NCBI GenBank assembly: GCA_963842575.1
Contig: CAWJGS010000001.1
Location: 186,001-250,000, forward strand
Length of the DNA stretch: 64,000 bases
Origin: JACDER01 sp963842575
Lineage (GTDB): Bacteria; Actinomycetota; Thermoleophilia; Gaiellales; Gaiellaceae
Reading direction: 5' to 3'
Part shown: positions 1-10,415 of the stretch, in pieces
How positions within the stretch are numbered: the first letter of the stretch is position 1
How the letters are laid out: every line of letters begins with the position of its first letter
Translations under genes and position numbers: made by a program
Notes under the pieces: model-generated
Database searches by the model: none
What the model saw: the letters and a program-made list of their open reading frames with translations, nothing else
Told to the model about the DNA's origin: nothing

Positions 1-128
1 CGGTCGAGCGCGGACGCGTCCGGAAACTCCTCGCGCAGCGCGGCGCCGAGCTGGCCGCCCGCGCCGGTGATCAGGACGCGGCGGCCGACGCGTCCCGTTG
101 CGAGAGGATCGGGGATTGCGTGCTCCAC
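1..128 (-). CDS. rmlD: dTDP-4-dehydrorhamnose reductase, N-terminal fragment
   Basis: The gene runs off the left edge, so only about 42 N-terminal residues are seen. They contain a Rossmann nucleotide-binding start, RRVLITGAGGQLGAAL, as expected for an NADPH-dependent reductase that makes dTDP-L-rhamnose. The only start I find in frame is GTG at 128, which overlaps the rmlC 3' end by 58 bases; no closer ATG/GTG/TTG precedes the nucleotide-binding motif. Position after rmlA and rmlC supports the identity. Other short-chain NAD(P)-dependent sugar reductases are possible because most of the protein is missing. Confidence 0.7.
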   Translation of the reverse strand, partial: MEHAIPDPLATGRVGRRVLITGAGGQLGAALREEFPDASALD

Positions 129-541
129 AGGTGGCGGACGCGGGGATCGTTCCACGGAACCTCGTGCTCGTCCGGATCGTCCGCGTTGTACTCCTCCGTC
201 ACCTCGTAACAGAAGATCGCGTCGGTCAGCGCCTCGAAGCCGTGCGCGAGACGGCCCGGCACGTAGACCGCGACCGGGTTGTCGTCGCCGATGTCGACCG
301 AGTAGGTATCGCCGCTTTCGCGGTCGAGCAGCACGACGCGCACCATCCCGCGCAGGCACACGAACAGGTCGTCCTGCCCTCCCTCGTGGTAGTGCAGACC
401 GCGAATCACACCGGCGCGCGTGAAGGACACGTTCGTCTGCCGCGTCGGGTTCGGCATCGTGCTCTCGCGGCGGATCTCCATGAACCAGCCGCGCTCGTCT
501 TCGAAGCGGCGCAGCGGGATGAGCTGGACGCCGTCGATCAC
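71..541 (-). CDS. rmlC: dTDP-4-dehydrorhamnose 3,5-epimerase
   Basis: A 156-residue cupin-fold protein. It begins VIDGVQLIPLRRFEDERGWF and carries the RmlC core: N-V-S-F-T near residue 39, then GVIRGLHYHEG with the catalytic-type histidine, and later a Y-V-P-G-R-L-A-H-G-F block. The enzyme epimerises C3 and C5 of dTDP-4-keto-6-deoxyglucose in rhamnose synthesis. The GTG start at 541 overlaps the rmlA stop as GTGA, so the two are translationally coupled. The length is slightly short of the usual 180 residues because the C-terminal tail is brief. Confidence 0.88.
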   Translation of the reverse strand: MIDGVQLIPLRRFEDERGWFMEIRRESTMPNPTRQTNVSFTRAGVIRGLHYHEGGQDDLFVCLRGMVRVVLLDRESGDTYSVDIGDDNPVAVYVPGRLAHGFEALTDAIFCYEVTEEYNADDPDEHEVPWNDPRVRHLWSTQSPILSQRDASAAAS

Positions 542-1612
542 AGGATCCCGATGTGCGAGTCGTCGCCCACGAGGATCCGGTAGGCGTTCGGCTTCGAGTT
601 CTGGCCGCCGATGACGACGTTGCGACCGATGAGCGAGCCCTCGAGCCGGTGGTGGAGGTCGCTGATCTTCGCGTACTCCAGGATGATCGAGTTCTCGATC
701 TCGGCCCGCTCGATCACGCAACCCTCGGCGACCGCCGTGTACGGCCCGATGTAAGCGTCCCGCAGCACCGCGCCCTCTCCGATTGCGACCGGCCCCTGGA
801 TGCGGCAGCGCTCGACCAGCGCTCCCGGCGGCGACGGCGACGCGCCCGTCGAGATCGGAGTCGGCCACCTCGCCGTCGATCACCGGCTCGACCACGTCGA
901 GCAGCAGCCGGTTCGTCTCGAGCATGTCCTCCCACTTGCCCGTGTCCTTCCACCAGCCGGTCACCACATGCGGTTCCACGCGCTTGCCCTGGTCGATCAG
1001 GGTCTGTATCGCCTCGGTGATCTCATACTCCCCACGACCGGACGGCTCGAGCGCCCGGCAGATCTGGAAGATCCCGGGCATGAACATGTATACGCCGACG
1101 AGCGCCAGGTCCGACTTCGGCTCGGCCGGCTTCTCCTCCAGCTGCACGACGACCTCGCCGTCGAGCTCGGCGACGCCGAAAGCCCGCGGGTCGTCGACGT
1201 GCTGGAGGAGGATGAGCGCGTCGGGCTGCGCGGCCTTGAACTGCTCCACCATGCCCGTGATCCCGCCCTGCAGGAGGTTGTCGCCGAGGTACACGACGAA
1301 GGGCGAGTCGCCGATCGCCTCCTCGCCGGTCAGGACAGCGTGGGCAAGGCCGAGCGCCTGCTCCTGCACGACATAGCCGATGCGTAGGCCCCAGCGCGAC
1401 CCGTCCCCGGCCCGCTCGCGGATCTCGGAGCCGCCCTGTCCCGGCGACACGACGATGGTGATGTCGTCGATGCCCGCGTCGCGCATCGCCTCGATCCCGT
1501 AGAAGAGGACGGGCTTGTTCGCGACGGGGACGAGCTGCTTCGCGCTCGAGTGCGTGAGCGGGCGCAGCCGCGTGCCGGCGCCGCCGGCGAGGATCAGGCC
1601 TTTCAGCTGCAT
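538..1612 (-). CDS. rmlA: Glucose-1-phosphate thymidylyltransferase, frameshifted as read
   Basis: Makes dTDP-glucose, the first step toward dTDP-rhamnose. The N-terminus is MQLKGLILAGGAGTRLRPLT, the nucleotidyltransferase signature G-G-x-G-T-R-L-x-P; a G-E-Y-E-I-T-E motif follows near residue 185. The C-terminal part is a left-handed beta-helix domain, so this is the long about 357-residue form. The frame breaks near 821-841. Removing one C from the CCC at 824-826 (plus strand) gives G-R-V-A-V-A-A-G-A-L-V-E-R-C and rejoins the helix repeats. I read this as a sequence error in an intact gene. The ATG at 1612 is the first codon of the conserved start. Confidence 0.88.
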
Positions 1613-1652
1613 CGGTGCGAGATGGTACGTAACGGCTGGTCGAAGACGGCGA

Positions 1653-1669
1653 TCGCCCCGGGAGGGCGA
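1653..1669 (-). terminator. Hairpin just after the MMPL gene
   Basis: TCGCCC and GGGCGA form a perfect 6-bp stem around a 5-base loop, 3 bases past the stop codon of the leftward MMPL gene. There is no T run, so it would be a weak or Rho-assisted terminator. The remainder of this 59-base gap must also hold the rmlA ribosome binding region. Confidence 0.35.
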
Positions 1670-1671
1670 GG

Positions 1672-3861
1672 TCAGTTCTCCGCCGGAAGGGGCGACGGGC
1701 GCACGCGGAAGATCCGGGCGACGCCGCGCGGCAACCACCAGTTCCAGCGGCCGAACAGGGCCATCAGCGAGGGGACGAGGAGCGCGCGCACGATCGTCGC
1801 GTCGATGAAGATCGCGACCGCGAGCCCCACGCCGAACTCCTGCAGGCCCAGGACGCGCCCGGCCACGAAGCCGGAGAACGCCGCAACCATGATGATCGCC
1901 GCCGCGGAGACGATCCGGCCGGTCTTCTGCAGCCCTTCGGCGACGGCGCGCGCATTGTCGTGGTTCTCGTCCCACTCCTCGCGCATGCGCGAGACGAGGA
2001 ACACCTCGTAGTCCATGGACAGGCCGAACAGCATCGCGAACAGGAAGATCGGGATCCAGCCCTCGATCTGTGAGGACTGGTACAGCCCGACGATGTCGTC
2101 GCCCGCTCCCCAGCGGAACACGATCACCAGCACCCCGTACGCGGCGGCGACCGAGAGCAGGTTCAGGAGCACGGCCTTCAACGGCAGGATCACCGAGCGG
2201 AACGCACGTAAGAGCAGGAAGTACGTCAGCACGAGCACGCCGAGGACGAGCCAGGGGAATATGGAGTACGAGCGGTGGAGGAAGTCCACCCCCTGCGGCG
2301 GGCCTCCGCCGGCCCGGACGACCACCCCTGCGGGCCACCCGACCGAGGGGATGATCTGGTTGCGTAACCGCTTGACGAAGTGCTGGGAAGGCCCGTCTCC
2401 GTACTCGTGCTCGCCGGCGACGATCACCTGCGCATAGCGGTGCGTGCGATCGACGAAGCGGCCGCCGGGCGCGTAGAAGACGTGGGCGATCTCGGGATCG
2501 GCCTTGGTGCGCTCGATCAGCCGCCCGATCGCCTGCTGGGTCGCGGGCGTGAGGACGTTCCCGTCCGGGCCCGCGTCGACCAGCACCTGCGAGGGTGAGA
2601 CGACGCCGGGGCCGACCGCCTTGGTGAGCAGGTCGAAGCCGTGCACGGCCTGCGGGAAGCGGGGGATGCCGTGCACGCTGCCCGGCGTCAGCTGAAGGGC
2701 GAACGCGGGGACGGCCAGGGACAGCAGCAGTGCGCTCCCCGCGACGAGGTACAGAACCGGGCGGCGCATGATCGAGTGCGCGAGCCGCACCCAGAACCCC
2801 TTCTCCGGATCGGTTGTCCCGGGGAAGGACGGCAGCGGAATGTGCAGCCGGGTGCGCATGAACTCGGCGACGTGCACGCGCTTCGTTCCGCGGCGGCCGT
2901 AGAGGGAGAGGAGCGCCGGCTGCAGGGTCGCGGCGGCCGCGATCGACACGAGCGGGATGAGGAAGCCGCCGATGCCCATCGAGCGCATGAATGGGATCGG
3001 CATCGCGATCAGCAGCGCGAGCCCGATGGCGACCGTGGCGCCCGAGAAGATGACCGCTCTGCCCGCGGTCGCCATCGTCCGCACGATCGCGTCGTCGACC
3101 GAGCCCGGTCGCTCGAGCTCCTCCCGGAAGCGGTAGACGATCAACAGCGAGTAGTCGATCGCGATCCCCAGCCCGATCAGCTGCACAAGGTTGGTTACGT
3201 ACGTCGCCATCGTCAGCTCGTGCGCGAGCAGGTAGACGATCCCGAGCGTCCCCATGATCGTCGAGCCCGCGAACAGGAACGGCATCGAGATCGCCCACGA
3301 GAGCCCGAAGACGGCGAGGAGCACGAGTAACGCGATGGGCAGCGCGATCGACTCGCCCCGGGCGAGGTCGGAGTTGAAGATCGGGTCGAGCCCGGCCTGA
3401 ATCGCCGCGGCCCCGGTGACGTAGGCGTGCGCGCCCTCCGGCGTGCCCACAGCCTCGAGCAGGTCGTCGGCGTACCCCTTCGCGTCGGAGAGCGTGAGCG
3501 TCGAGGTCACGTCCCCGTAGACGAGATGCGGACCGCCGACGCGAAGCTCGGTGGCGTGCCCCGTCGGAACGACGTGCGCGGCGCGGTTGAGCCGCGTCTG
3601 TAGGGCCTCCCCCACCCGCGGGTCGCTTGCAGTCCGGTCCTGGAGTTGGAAGACGACGGTGAAGCTGCCGTCGCTGCGGTCACCGAAGTCGCGCGACAGC
3701 ACCGTGCGCACGCGCTCGGAGTCGGTGCCGGGCACCGTGAACGTGTTCGCGAGCAATCCGCTCAGCTTCGTGCTCGCGTAGCCTCCGCCCAGGAGGACGA
3801 CGAGCCAGACCGCCACGACGGCCCAGCGGTAACGGATCATCAGCCGGGTCAGGCGCTCCAT
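1672..3861 (-). CDS. MMPL/RND-family membrane transporter
   Basis: A 729-residue inner-membrane protein with the two-repeat layout of MMPL transporters: one N-terminal helix (about 13-30), an extracytoplasmic domain, a five-helix sterol-sensing-like bundle (about 170-320), then a second copy. The second half has the family motif G-L-S-M-D-Y-E-V-F-L-V-S-R-M-R-E; the first has the matching G-I-A-I-D-Y-S-L-L-I-V-Y-R-F-R-E-E. Such proteins export lipids or drugs using proton motive force. The substrate cannot be told from sequence. It stands alone and is transcribed divergently from hsp20, 61 bases away. Confidence 0.85.
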   Translation of the reverse strand: MERLTRLMIRYRWAVVAVWLVVLLGGGYASTKLSGLLANTFTVPGTDSERVRTVLSRDFGDRSDGSFTVVFQLQDRTASDPRVGEALQTRLNRAAHVVPTGHATELRVGGPHLVYGDVTSTLTLSDAKGYADDLLEAVGTPEGAHAYVTGAAAIQAGLDPIFNSDLARGESIALPIALLVLLAVFGLSWAISMPFLFAGSTIMGTLGIVYLLAHELTMATYVTNLVQLIGLGIAIDYSLLIVYRFREELERPGSVDDAIVRTMATAGRAVIFSGATVAIGLALLIAMPIPFMRSMGIGGFLIPLVSIAAAATLQPALLSLYGRRGTKRVHVAEFMRTRLHIPLPSFPGTTDPEKGFWVRLAHSIMRRPVLYLVAGSALLLSLAVPAFALQLTPGSVHGIPRFPQAVHGFDLLTKAVGPGVVSPSQVLVDAGPDGNVLTPATQQAIGRLIERTKADPEIAHVFYAPGGRFVDRTHRYAQVIVAGEHEYGDGPSQHFVKRLRNQIIPSVGWPAGVVVRAGGGPPQGVDFLHRSYSIFPWLVLGVLVLTYFLLLRAFRSVILPLKAVLLNLLSVAAAYGVLVIVFRWGAGDDIVGLYQSSQIEGWIPIFLFAMLFGLSMDYEVFLVSRMREEWDENHDNARAVAEGLQKTGRIVSAAAIIMVAAFSGFVAGRVLGLQEFGVGLAVAIFIDATIVRALLVPSLMALFGRWNWWLPRGVARIFRVRPSPLPAEN

Positions 3862-3922
3862 AAGTTAGGGACTACTAAGTTATATGAGTCTGGCAGGCAG
3901 TATCGGGAGGTACGATTTCTTC
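3861..3922. promoter_or_regulatory. Divergent MMPL/hsp20 control region with direct repeat
   Basis: Holds two copies of TAAGTTA at 3861-3867 and 3876-3882, a 15-base period, in an A/T-rich patch unusual for this window. The second copy runs into TTATAT, a fair -10 element for the rightward hsp20-lon genes. GGGAGG at 3905-3910 would be the hsp20 ribosome binding site. Direct repeats overlapping a -10 suggest a repressor site, which is inference; the motif is not the CIRCE or HAIR heat-shock operator. Confidence 0.4.
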
Positions 3923-4363
3923 GTGACCGGCCGTAGGGACATCGACCGTCTGCGCAGCGAGCTGGAGGACCTTTTCAACGAGGTCTGGCGCGCCCCGCGC
4001 TTCGCCGCGCGGCGCTGCTTCCGGCCTGCGGTGGACAGCTTTCGAACCGTCGATCCGGACAGCGCTGGTCGTGGTCGTGGAGCTTCCGGGGGTCGACCCC
4101 GAAACCGTGCACGTGATCGCATCCGACCGCACGCTGGTGGTTTCCGGGGAGCGAAAGCGGCCGCGCGCAGGCAAGGGCGGCCAGGTGTACCAGCAGATGG
4201 AGATCGACTACGGCCCGTTCGAGCGGACGATTTCGCTCACCGAAGACGTGGAGACGGAGAACGGAACCGCGTCGTACGAGCAGGGACTGCTCAAGATCGT
4301 GTTTCCGATCGCTCCGCGCCCGGCGCCACGCGGCCGAGTGCCGATCGTAGTAGTGAGGAGACC

Positions 4364-4367
<4 letters not shown>
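3923..4367 (+). CDS. Hsp20/alpha-crystallin small heat-shock protein, frameshifted as read
   Basis: A small ATP-independent chaperone of about 147 residues. The N-terminal part, M-T-G-R-R-D-I-D-R-L-R-S-E-L-E-D-L-F, and the alpha-crystallin core, ALVVVVELPGVDPETV to L-K-I-V-F-P-I, lie in different frames. Deleting one G from the GG at 4057-4058 gives S-F-R-T-V-D-P-T-A-L-V-V-V-V-E-L-P, the usual junction, so a sequence error is likely. I chose GTG 3923 because GGGAGG lies upstream; ATG 3884 is in frame but overlaps the likely -10. The stop overlaps the lon start as ATGA, so chaperone and protease are co-translated. Confidence 0.82.
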
Positions 4368-6820
<2,453 letters not shown>

Positions 6821-6838
6821 CCGACCGAAAGGAAGAGC

Positions 6839-7468
6839 ATGCGTTCAGCGAAGAAGGCGTACTCGGACGCGAGGCCTTATGTCCAGCGCGCGGTCACCGA
6901 CGACGAAGTGCGCGACAACCTCAAGGACGCGTTCTACGCGGCCAGGGACATCTACGACGAGCTCTTCGGCGGGCGCAGCCGTCTCGCCGTCGCACAGCGT
7001 GTCGCGACCGACAGCGACATCCACGGGAACCTGAAGAAGATCTCGGACGACCTGCGCAAGAGCGTCGACCGCGTTCAAGGGAAGGCCGACCACACCGGTC
7101 GCAACCTCTTCCTGCTGCTGACCGGGGTCTTGATCGGCGTGCTGTTCAACCCGATCTCGGGCGCCTCGACCCGCAAGTGGCTGAAGGACAAGATCTTCGG
7201 CGCCGAGCCGGAGTTCTCGTACCAGGGAAACGGGCCGACGGCGTCGAGCGCGTCGAGCTCCTCGCAGCAGCAGCGGCAGCAGCAGCTAGGAGGGCCTGGC
7301 GAAATACGGGAGGGGCCGCCCGGCCGCGCCGCTCGGCCTGAGCCGCATGTCCTCGGGCGCGTCCGTATTCCCGATACGCACACGCCCTGCGTCCGTGGCC
7401 TCAGACCGAGCGTCGCACCCCGACGGCGCGCAGCATTCCGCCAGACCCTCCTAGCGCTTCTCGTGTAG
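6839..7468 (+). CDS. YtxH-like membrane-anchored protein
   Basis: Begins 18 bases after lon with a good ribosome site (AAAGGAAG). The N-terminal 90 residues are charged and helical. They are followed by one membrane segment, NLFLLLTGVLIGVLFNP, and I-S-G-A-S-T-R-K-W-L, which resembles the YtxH domain of Gram-positive stress proteins. A Ser/Gln-rich tail ends the believable part near residue 150. The last 60 codons run through a palindrome (7286-7454) and look non-coding. If one G of the GG at 7275-7276 is extra, as in other genes here, the frame would stop at TAG 7287-7289. Function unknown. Confidence 0.6.
   Translation: MRSAKKAYSDARPYVQRAVTDDEVRDNLKDAFYAARDIYDELFGGRSRLAVAQRVATDSDIHGNLKKISDDLRKSVDRVQGKADHTGRNLFLLLTGVLIGVLFNPISGASTRKWLKDKIFGAEPEFSYQGNGPTASSASSSSQQQRQQQLGGPGEIREGPPGRAARPEPHVLGRVRIPDTHTPCVRGLRPSVAPRRRAAFRQTLLALLV
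7286..7454. repeat. 169-bp imperfect palindrome between convergent genes
   Basis: The outer arms, 7286-7305 and 7435-7454, match in 18 of 20 positions as inverted copies; the left arm is CTAGGAGGGCCTGGCGAAAT. Inside, 7330-7342 pairs with 7400-7412 (12 of 13) and 7355-7369 with 7373-7387 (12 of 15), leaving a 3-base apex at 7370-7372. Both ends are CTAG. The right one contains the stop codon of the M23 peptidase gene. I found no second copy in the window. It may be a bidirectional terminator, a stable 3' untranslated hairpin, or a MITE-like insertion. Confidence 0.7.
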
Positions 7469-8944
7469 CCCTAGCAGCGCCGCCTGGCTCTCGCCGGCGG
7501 CGAGGTCCTTGCCCGCGGCAAGGGCCTGTTTGACCCCGGCGGGGTCGAGTCCGGCGACGGTGGAGATGTCCGCGATCTTGAGAAGCACTGCCCCCGGCTC
7601 GGGCGCCGGGCTCTGTGCCTTGCCGATCGCGGCGACAGTCGACTTCGCGACTCCACCCGAGAAGCTGAGGTTGCGGAGGTGCTCCCAGCCCATGAGGTAC
7701 TGGGTCGGGTCGATGACGCCGTCGTAGCCCTTCCCGAGCAGCGAGACGGGATGGATCTCGAAGTGGAGGTGGTACGGCGTCGTGATCGCGTCGCCCGTAT
7801 TTCCGACGAAGCCGAGGACGTCCCCGGCGTTGACCCGCGCACCGTTGACGGCGAGGGGCGAGTACGCGGAGAGATGCGCGTAGTAGAACTGGTTGCCCTG
7901 GCGGTCCTCCAGCCACAGCCGGTTCCCGCCGAGCGTGTTCCATCCCACCGAGAAGACGACGCCCTTCGCCACAGCGAGCACCGGCGAGCCGAGCGTCGCG
8001 AAGAGGTCGTCGCCGTGATGCCAGCCCGTGTCGGCGCGGAAGGCGCCGAACGTGTCGGTGAACGAGACCTGGCCGAAGACGGGAAAGACGTATGGGCCGG
8101 CGGTCAGCTTGATCGGATGGTGCTTGGGGGCGGGCTGGATCGTGCGTGAGCCGAACGGCGAGGGCTTGGGCTCGGGGGCGTGCGTCGGGAGGCTGGTCGG
8201 TCCGTGGGACGGCTGCGTGGGCGGCGGGGGAGGCGGCGGGGGCCTGGTCGGGCCCGGCGGGGGAGGAGGCGGAGGGGGAGGCGGCGGGGCGGCTTCGGCC
8301 CGCGCAGTAGCCTCCGCGTAGGCGACCAGGATCTGGCTGCCGGACGGGAGGCCGCCGTGTGCTTGCGTGAGTTGAATGTCGAGCGCGGCGATCGTCGTCT
8401 TCGCCGCGTTCTTCCCCTTTGGGCCGCTCTGGTCGAGGGCAGCCTCGAGCACGACCGCCGTGCCCCAGTCACCGAGCGGAACGGTTGTATTAAGTGCAGG
8501 CGTGACCGGTTGGCCGAGGACGGTCAGGCCCTCGATCGCGGAGCTCTTCGAGTTGCCCGAGCTCCCGTCCGGGGTGGCGTTCGCGAGCGCGCGCACGATC
8601 AGCCGCGTAGCCGTGATCTCGCCGCCGAAGAGGCTGAGGGCGTCGACCTCGCTCGTCCCGGTCGCGTCCGCGGTCCTGACACCGGCGTCGGTGGACGCGC
8701 TCGCGGAGACGGCCTGGGTCGTGGCGACCGAGCCGTCGGCCGGGTAGGTGAAGCTGCCGCCCAGCGCGACCGCGTCGGGCGGCGCGGTGGCAGCCGCCGT
8801 TCCCGCGGCCGGCAGGCCGGGGATGACGATCTTGATCGAGTAGGCCGCCGCCGCGCCCTGTGTCTTCGGCGCGCCGGGAGCAGCTCCCGCCGTTCCCGCG
8901 AGCAGCGCACCGACCGCCAACACTGCGAGCGGCAGGGCTCTCAT
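7451..8944 (-). CDS. Secreted M23-family peptidase (LytM-like)
   Basis: 497 residues, with a signal peptide (MRALPLAVLAVGALLAGTAGA). A Gly/Ala/Thr-rich beta domain covers about 30-210 and resembles choice-of-anchor surface proteins. A Pro-rich linker covers about 215-270, and the C-terminal half is a peptidase M23 domain. Zinc-site motifs are W-H-H-G-D-D-L-F, Y-A-H-L and H-L-H-F-E-I-H. M23 enzymes cleave peptidoglycan cross-bridges or activate amidases; which applies here is unclear. The poly-proline linker is a natural wall-spanning feature. The stop codon lies in the arm of the 7286-7454 palindrome. Confidence 0.85.
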   Translation of the reverse strand: MRALPLAVLAVGALLAGTAGAAPGAPKTQGAAAAYSIKIVIPGLPAAGTAAATAPPDAVALGGSFTYPADGSVATTQAVSASASTDAGVRTADATGTSEVDALSLFGGEITATRLIVRALANATPDGSSGNSKSSAIEGLTVLGQPVTPALNTTVPLGDWGTAVVLEAALDQSGPKGKNAAKTTIAALDIQLTQAHGGLPSGSQILVAYAEATARAEAAPPPPPPPPPPPGPTRPPPPPPPPTQPSHGPTSLPTHAPEPKPSPFGSRTIQPAPKHHPIKLTAGPYVFPVFGQVSFTDTFGAFRADTGWHHGDDLFATLGSPVLAVAKGVVFSVGWNTLGGNRLWLEDRQGNQFYYAHLSAYSPLAVNGARVNAGDVLGFVGNTGDAITTPYHLHFEIHPVSLLGKGYDGVIDPTQYLMGWEHLRNLSFSGGVAKSTVAAIGKAQSPAPEPGAVLLKIADISTVAGLDPAGVKQALAAGKDLAAGESQAALLGLHEKR

Positions 8945-8948
8945 CCGC

Positions 8949-9335
8949 TCAATTATGGCTGGAAGGGCGGCTTTTCAGGGCGCGCCATGCGATCTGGGCG
9001 GCTACCACGAGCAGCAGGACGGCGAACAGCCGGGTCAGGACGTGCTCGGGGAGGCTCTGTGCGAGCTCCGCCCCCGCCGCGACGCCGCCGATCGAGGCGA
9101 CCCCGATGAGCACGGCAGCGCGCCAGCGGACGTTCCCGTAGCGGTACTGCTGCGCCGCCCCCGCGACCGCGGTCGGAATGATCGCGAGAAGCGAGGTCGC
9201 CTCGGCGTGCAGCTGCGTCAGCCCGAGCCCGAGCGTCAGCGCCGGGACGAACAGGATCCCCCCGCCGACGCCGAACAGCCCGGAGAGCACGCCCGCGAGC
9301 AGCCCGACGAGCGCGACGAGCGCCAGCGTGATCAC
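8949..9335 (-). CDS. TauE/SafE-family permease, C-terminal half
   Basis: 128 residues with about four membrane helices and the repeat signature GLLAGVLSGLFGVGGGILFV-P, which normally opens each half of a TauE/SafE (TSUP) anion exporter. The GTG start overlaps the stop of the preceding half-gene as GTGA. Together the two make about 243 residues, the normal length of one TSUP transporter. The likely substrate is a sulfur-containing or organic anion, but neighbours do not show which. Confidence 0.8.
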   Translation of the reverse strand: MITLALVALVGLLAGVLSGLFGVGGGILFVPALTLGLGLTQLHAEATSLLAIIPTAVAGAAQQYRYGNVRWRAAVLIGVASIGGVAAGAELAQSLPEHVLTRLFAVLLLVVAAQIAWRALKSRPSSHN

Positions 9336-9679
9336 GATGTGACGAGCAGATCCACTGCCACGCCGACGAGGACCGCGGCGAACGCGAGCGAGAGCCAGCG
9401 CGTGGAGACCCGCTGCTGCAGGCGCGCGCCGAACACGGCGCCGAACACGGCGGGGATGCCGACGAGCGCCGCGGCGCCCGGCTTGACCTGGCCGTGCAGG
9501 GCATAGGTGACGGCGCCGACGGCGGCGGTGAACACGATCGCGACCAGCGACGTCGCCGTCGCCACCCGCGGCGGGAAGCGGTGGAGCAGGAGGAGCATGG
9601 GAACGATCACCGTCCCGCCGCCGACTCCGAAGAGGGCGCTGAACAGGCCTGCTACGAGACCTACGAGGATGAGGCCCAT
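9332..9679 (-). CDS. TauE/SafE-family permease, N-terminal half
   Basis: 115 residues starting MGLILVGLVAGLFSALFGVG, the first TSUP repeat, with about four helices, and ending L-V-T-S before a stop that overlaps the next gene. I chose ATG 9679 because it begins the first helix; longer in-frame starts would run antisense through otsB. Its start codon shares bases with the divergent otsB ATG, so both genes would have to be nearly leaderless or be transcribed from inside each other. Natural split transporter or one gene broken by an indel are both possible. Confidence 0.78.
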   Translation of the reverse strand: MGLILVGLVAGLFSALFGVGGGTVIVPMLLLLHRFPPRVATATSLVAIVFTAAVGAVTYALHGQVKPGAAALVGIPAVFGAVFGARLQQRVSTRWLSLAFAAVLVGVAVDLLVTS

Positions 9680-10415
9680 GGATGAGATCCTACGAAGCGT
9701 GGATGCGATCGCCCGTCTCGCCGCAGAACCCGACCGTGCCGCCGTCATCCTCGATGTGGACGGCACGCTCGCGCCCATCGTCCCGCGCCCGGAGGATGCG
9801 GCCGTCCCGCCCGAGACGCGCGCCGAGCTCGAGCGTCTCGCGGGTCGCTATCGCCTGCTCGCATTCGTCAGCGGGCGGATGGGGGAGGACGCGCGCCGCA
9901 TGGTCGGCGTCGACGGCGCCGCGTACGTCGGCGTCCACGGGCTGGAGCTCGATCCCGAGGCGGCGCGCTGGCGGGAGCCCCTGCAGGAGCTCGCCTCGGC
10001 CGAGTGGCCGTGGGGCGACGTCGAGGACAAGGGCCTGACTGTCTCCTTCCACTACCGCAACGCGGCCGACCAGGAGGCCTCCGTGCGCCAGGCCGAGTCG
10101 ATCGCGAAGCGGGCCTGGGGCGTCGGGCTCGTCCCGCGCTTCGGCCGCAAGGTGCTCGAGGTCCGGCCCCCGGTCGATGCGGACAAGGGAACGGCCGTGT
10201 GTCAGCTCGTCCGCGAGGCCGGCGTCGCCCGCGCGCTCTTCGCCGGTGACGACACCACCGATCTCGACGCGTTCCGCGGCCTGCGGGAGGCGGGGCTCGA
10301 GCTCGCCGTCTGCGTCGCCGTCCGCTCGGACGAGGGGCCGCCTCAGCTCGTCGAGCAGGCCGACCTCGTGGTCGAGGGGACGGCCGGCGTCCTGGAGCTA
10401 CTCCGCCAGCTCTAG
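9678..10415 (+). CDS. otsB: Trehalose-6-phosphate phosphatase
   Basis: 245 residues of the HAD superfamily. Motif I is V-I-L-D-V-D-G-T-L-A-P-I, with the nucleophile Asp and acid/base Asp; the OtsB cap motifs F-V-S-G-R, G-V-H-G-L-E, and E-V-R-P-P-V-D-A-D-K-G follow; motif IV is F-A-G-D-D-T-T-D. It would dephosphorylate trehalose 6-phosphate, an osmolyte step in the cytoplasm. No otsA lies nearby. The ATG at 9678 lets the protein begin M-D-E-I-L-R-S-V-D and overlaps the opposite TSUP start. The 3' end overlaps the convergent HAD gene by 18 bases. Confidence 0.9.
   Translation: MDEILRSVDAIARLAAEPDRAAVILDVDGTLAPIVPRPEDAAVPPETRAELERLAGRYRLLAFVSGRMGEDARRMVGVDGAAYVGVHGLELDPEAARWREPLQELASAEWPWGDVEDKGLTVSFHYRNAADQEASVRQAESIAKRAWGVGLVPRFGRKVLEVRPPVDADKGTAVCQLVREAGVARALFAGDDTTDLDAFRGLREAGLELAVCVAVRSDEGPPQLVEQADLVVEGTAGVLELLRQL

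Noticed and set aside
149..160. GTTCC-AC-GGAAC inverted repeat, considered as parS or an operator
   Set aside because: It lies in the rmlC coding sequence and does not match the parS consensus.
8220..8300. Tandem DNA repeat in the M23 peptidase gene
   Set aside because: Explained by proline codons of the linker; no regular unit that suggests expansion beyond that.
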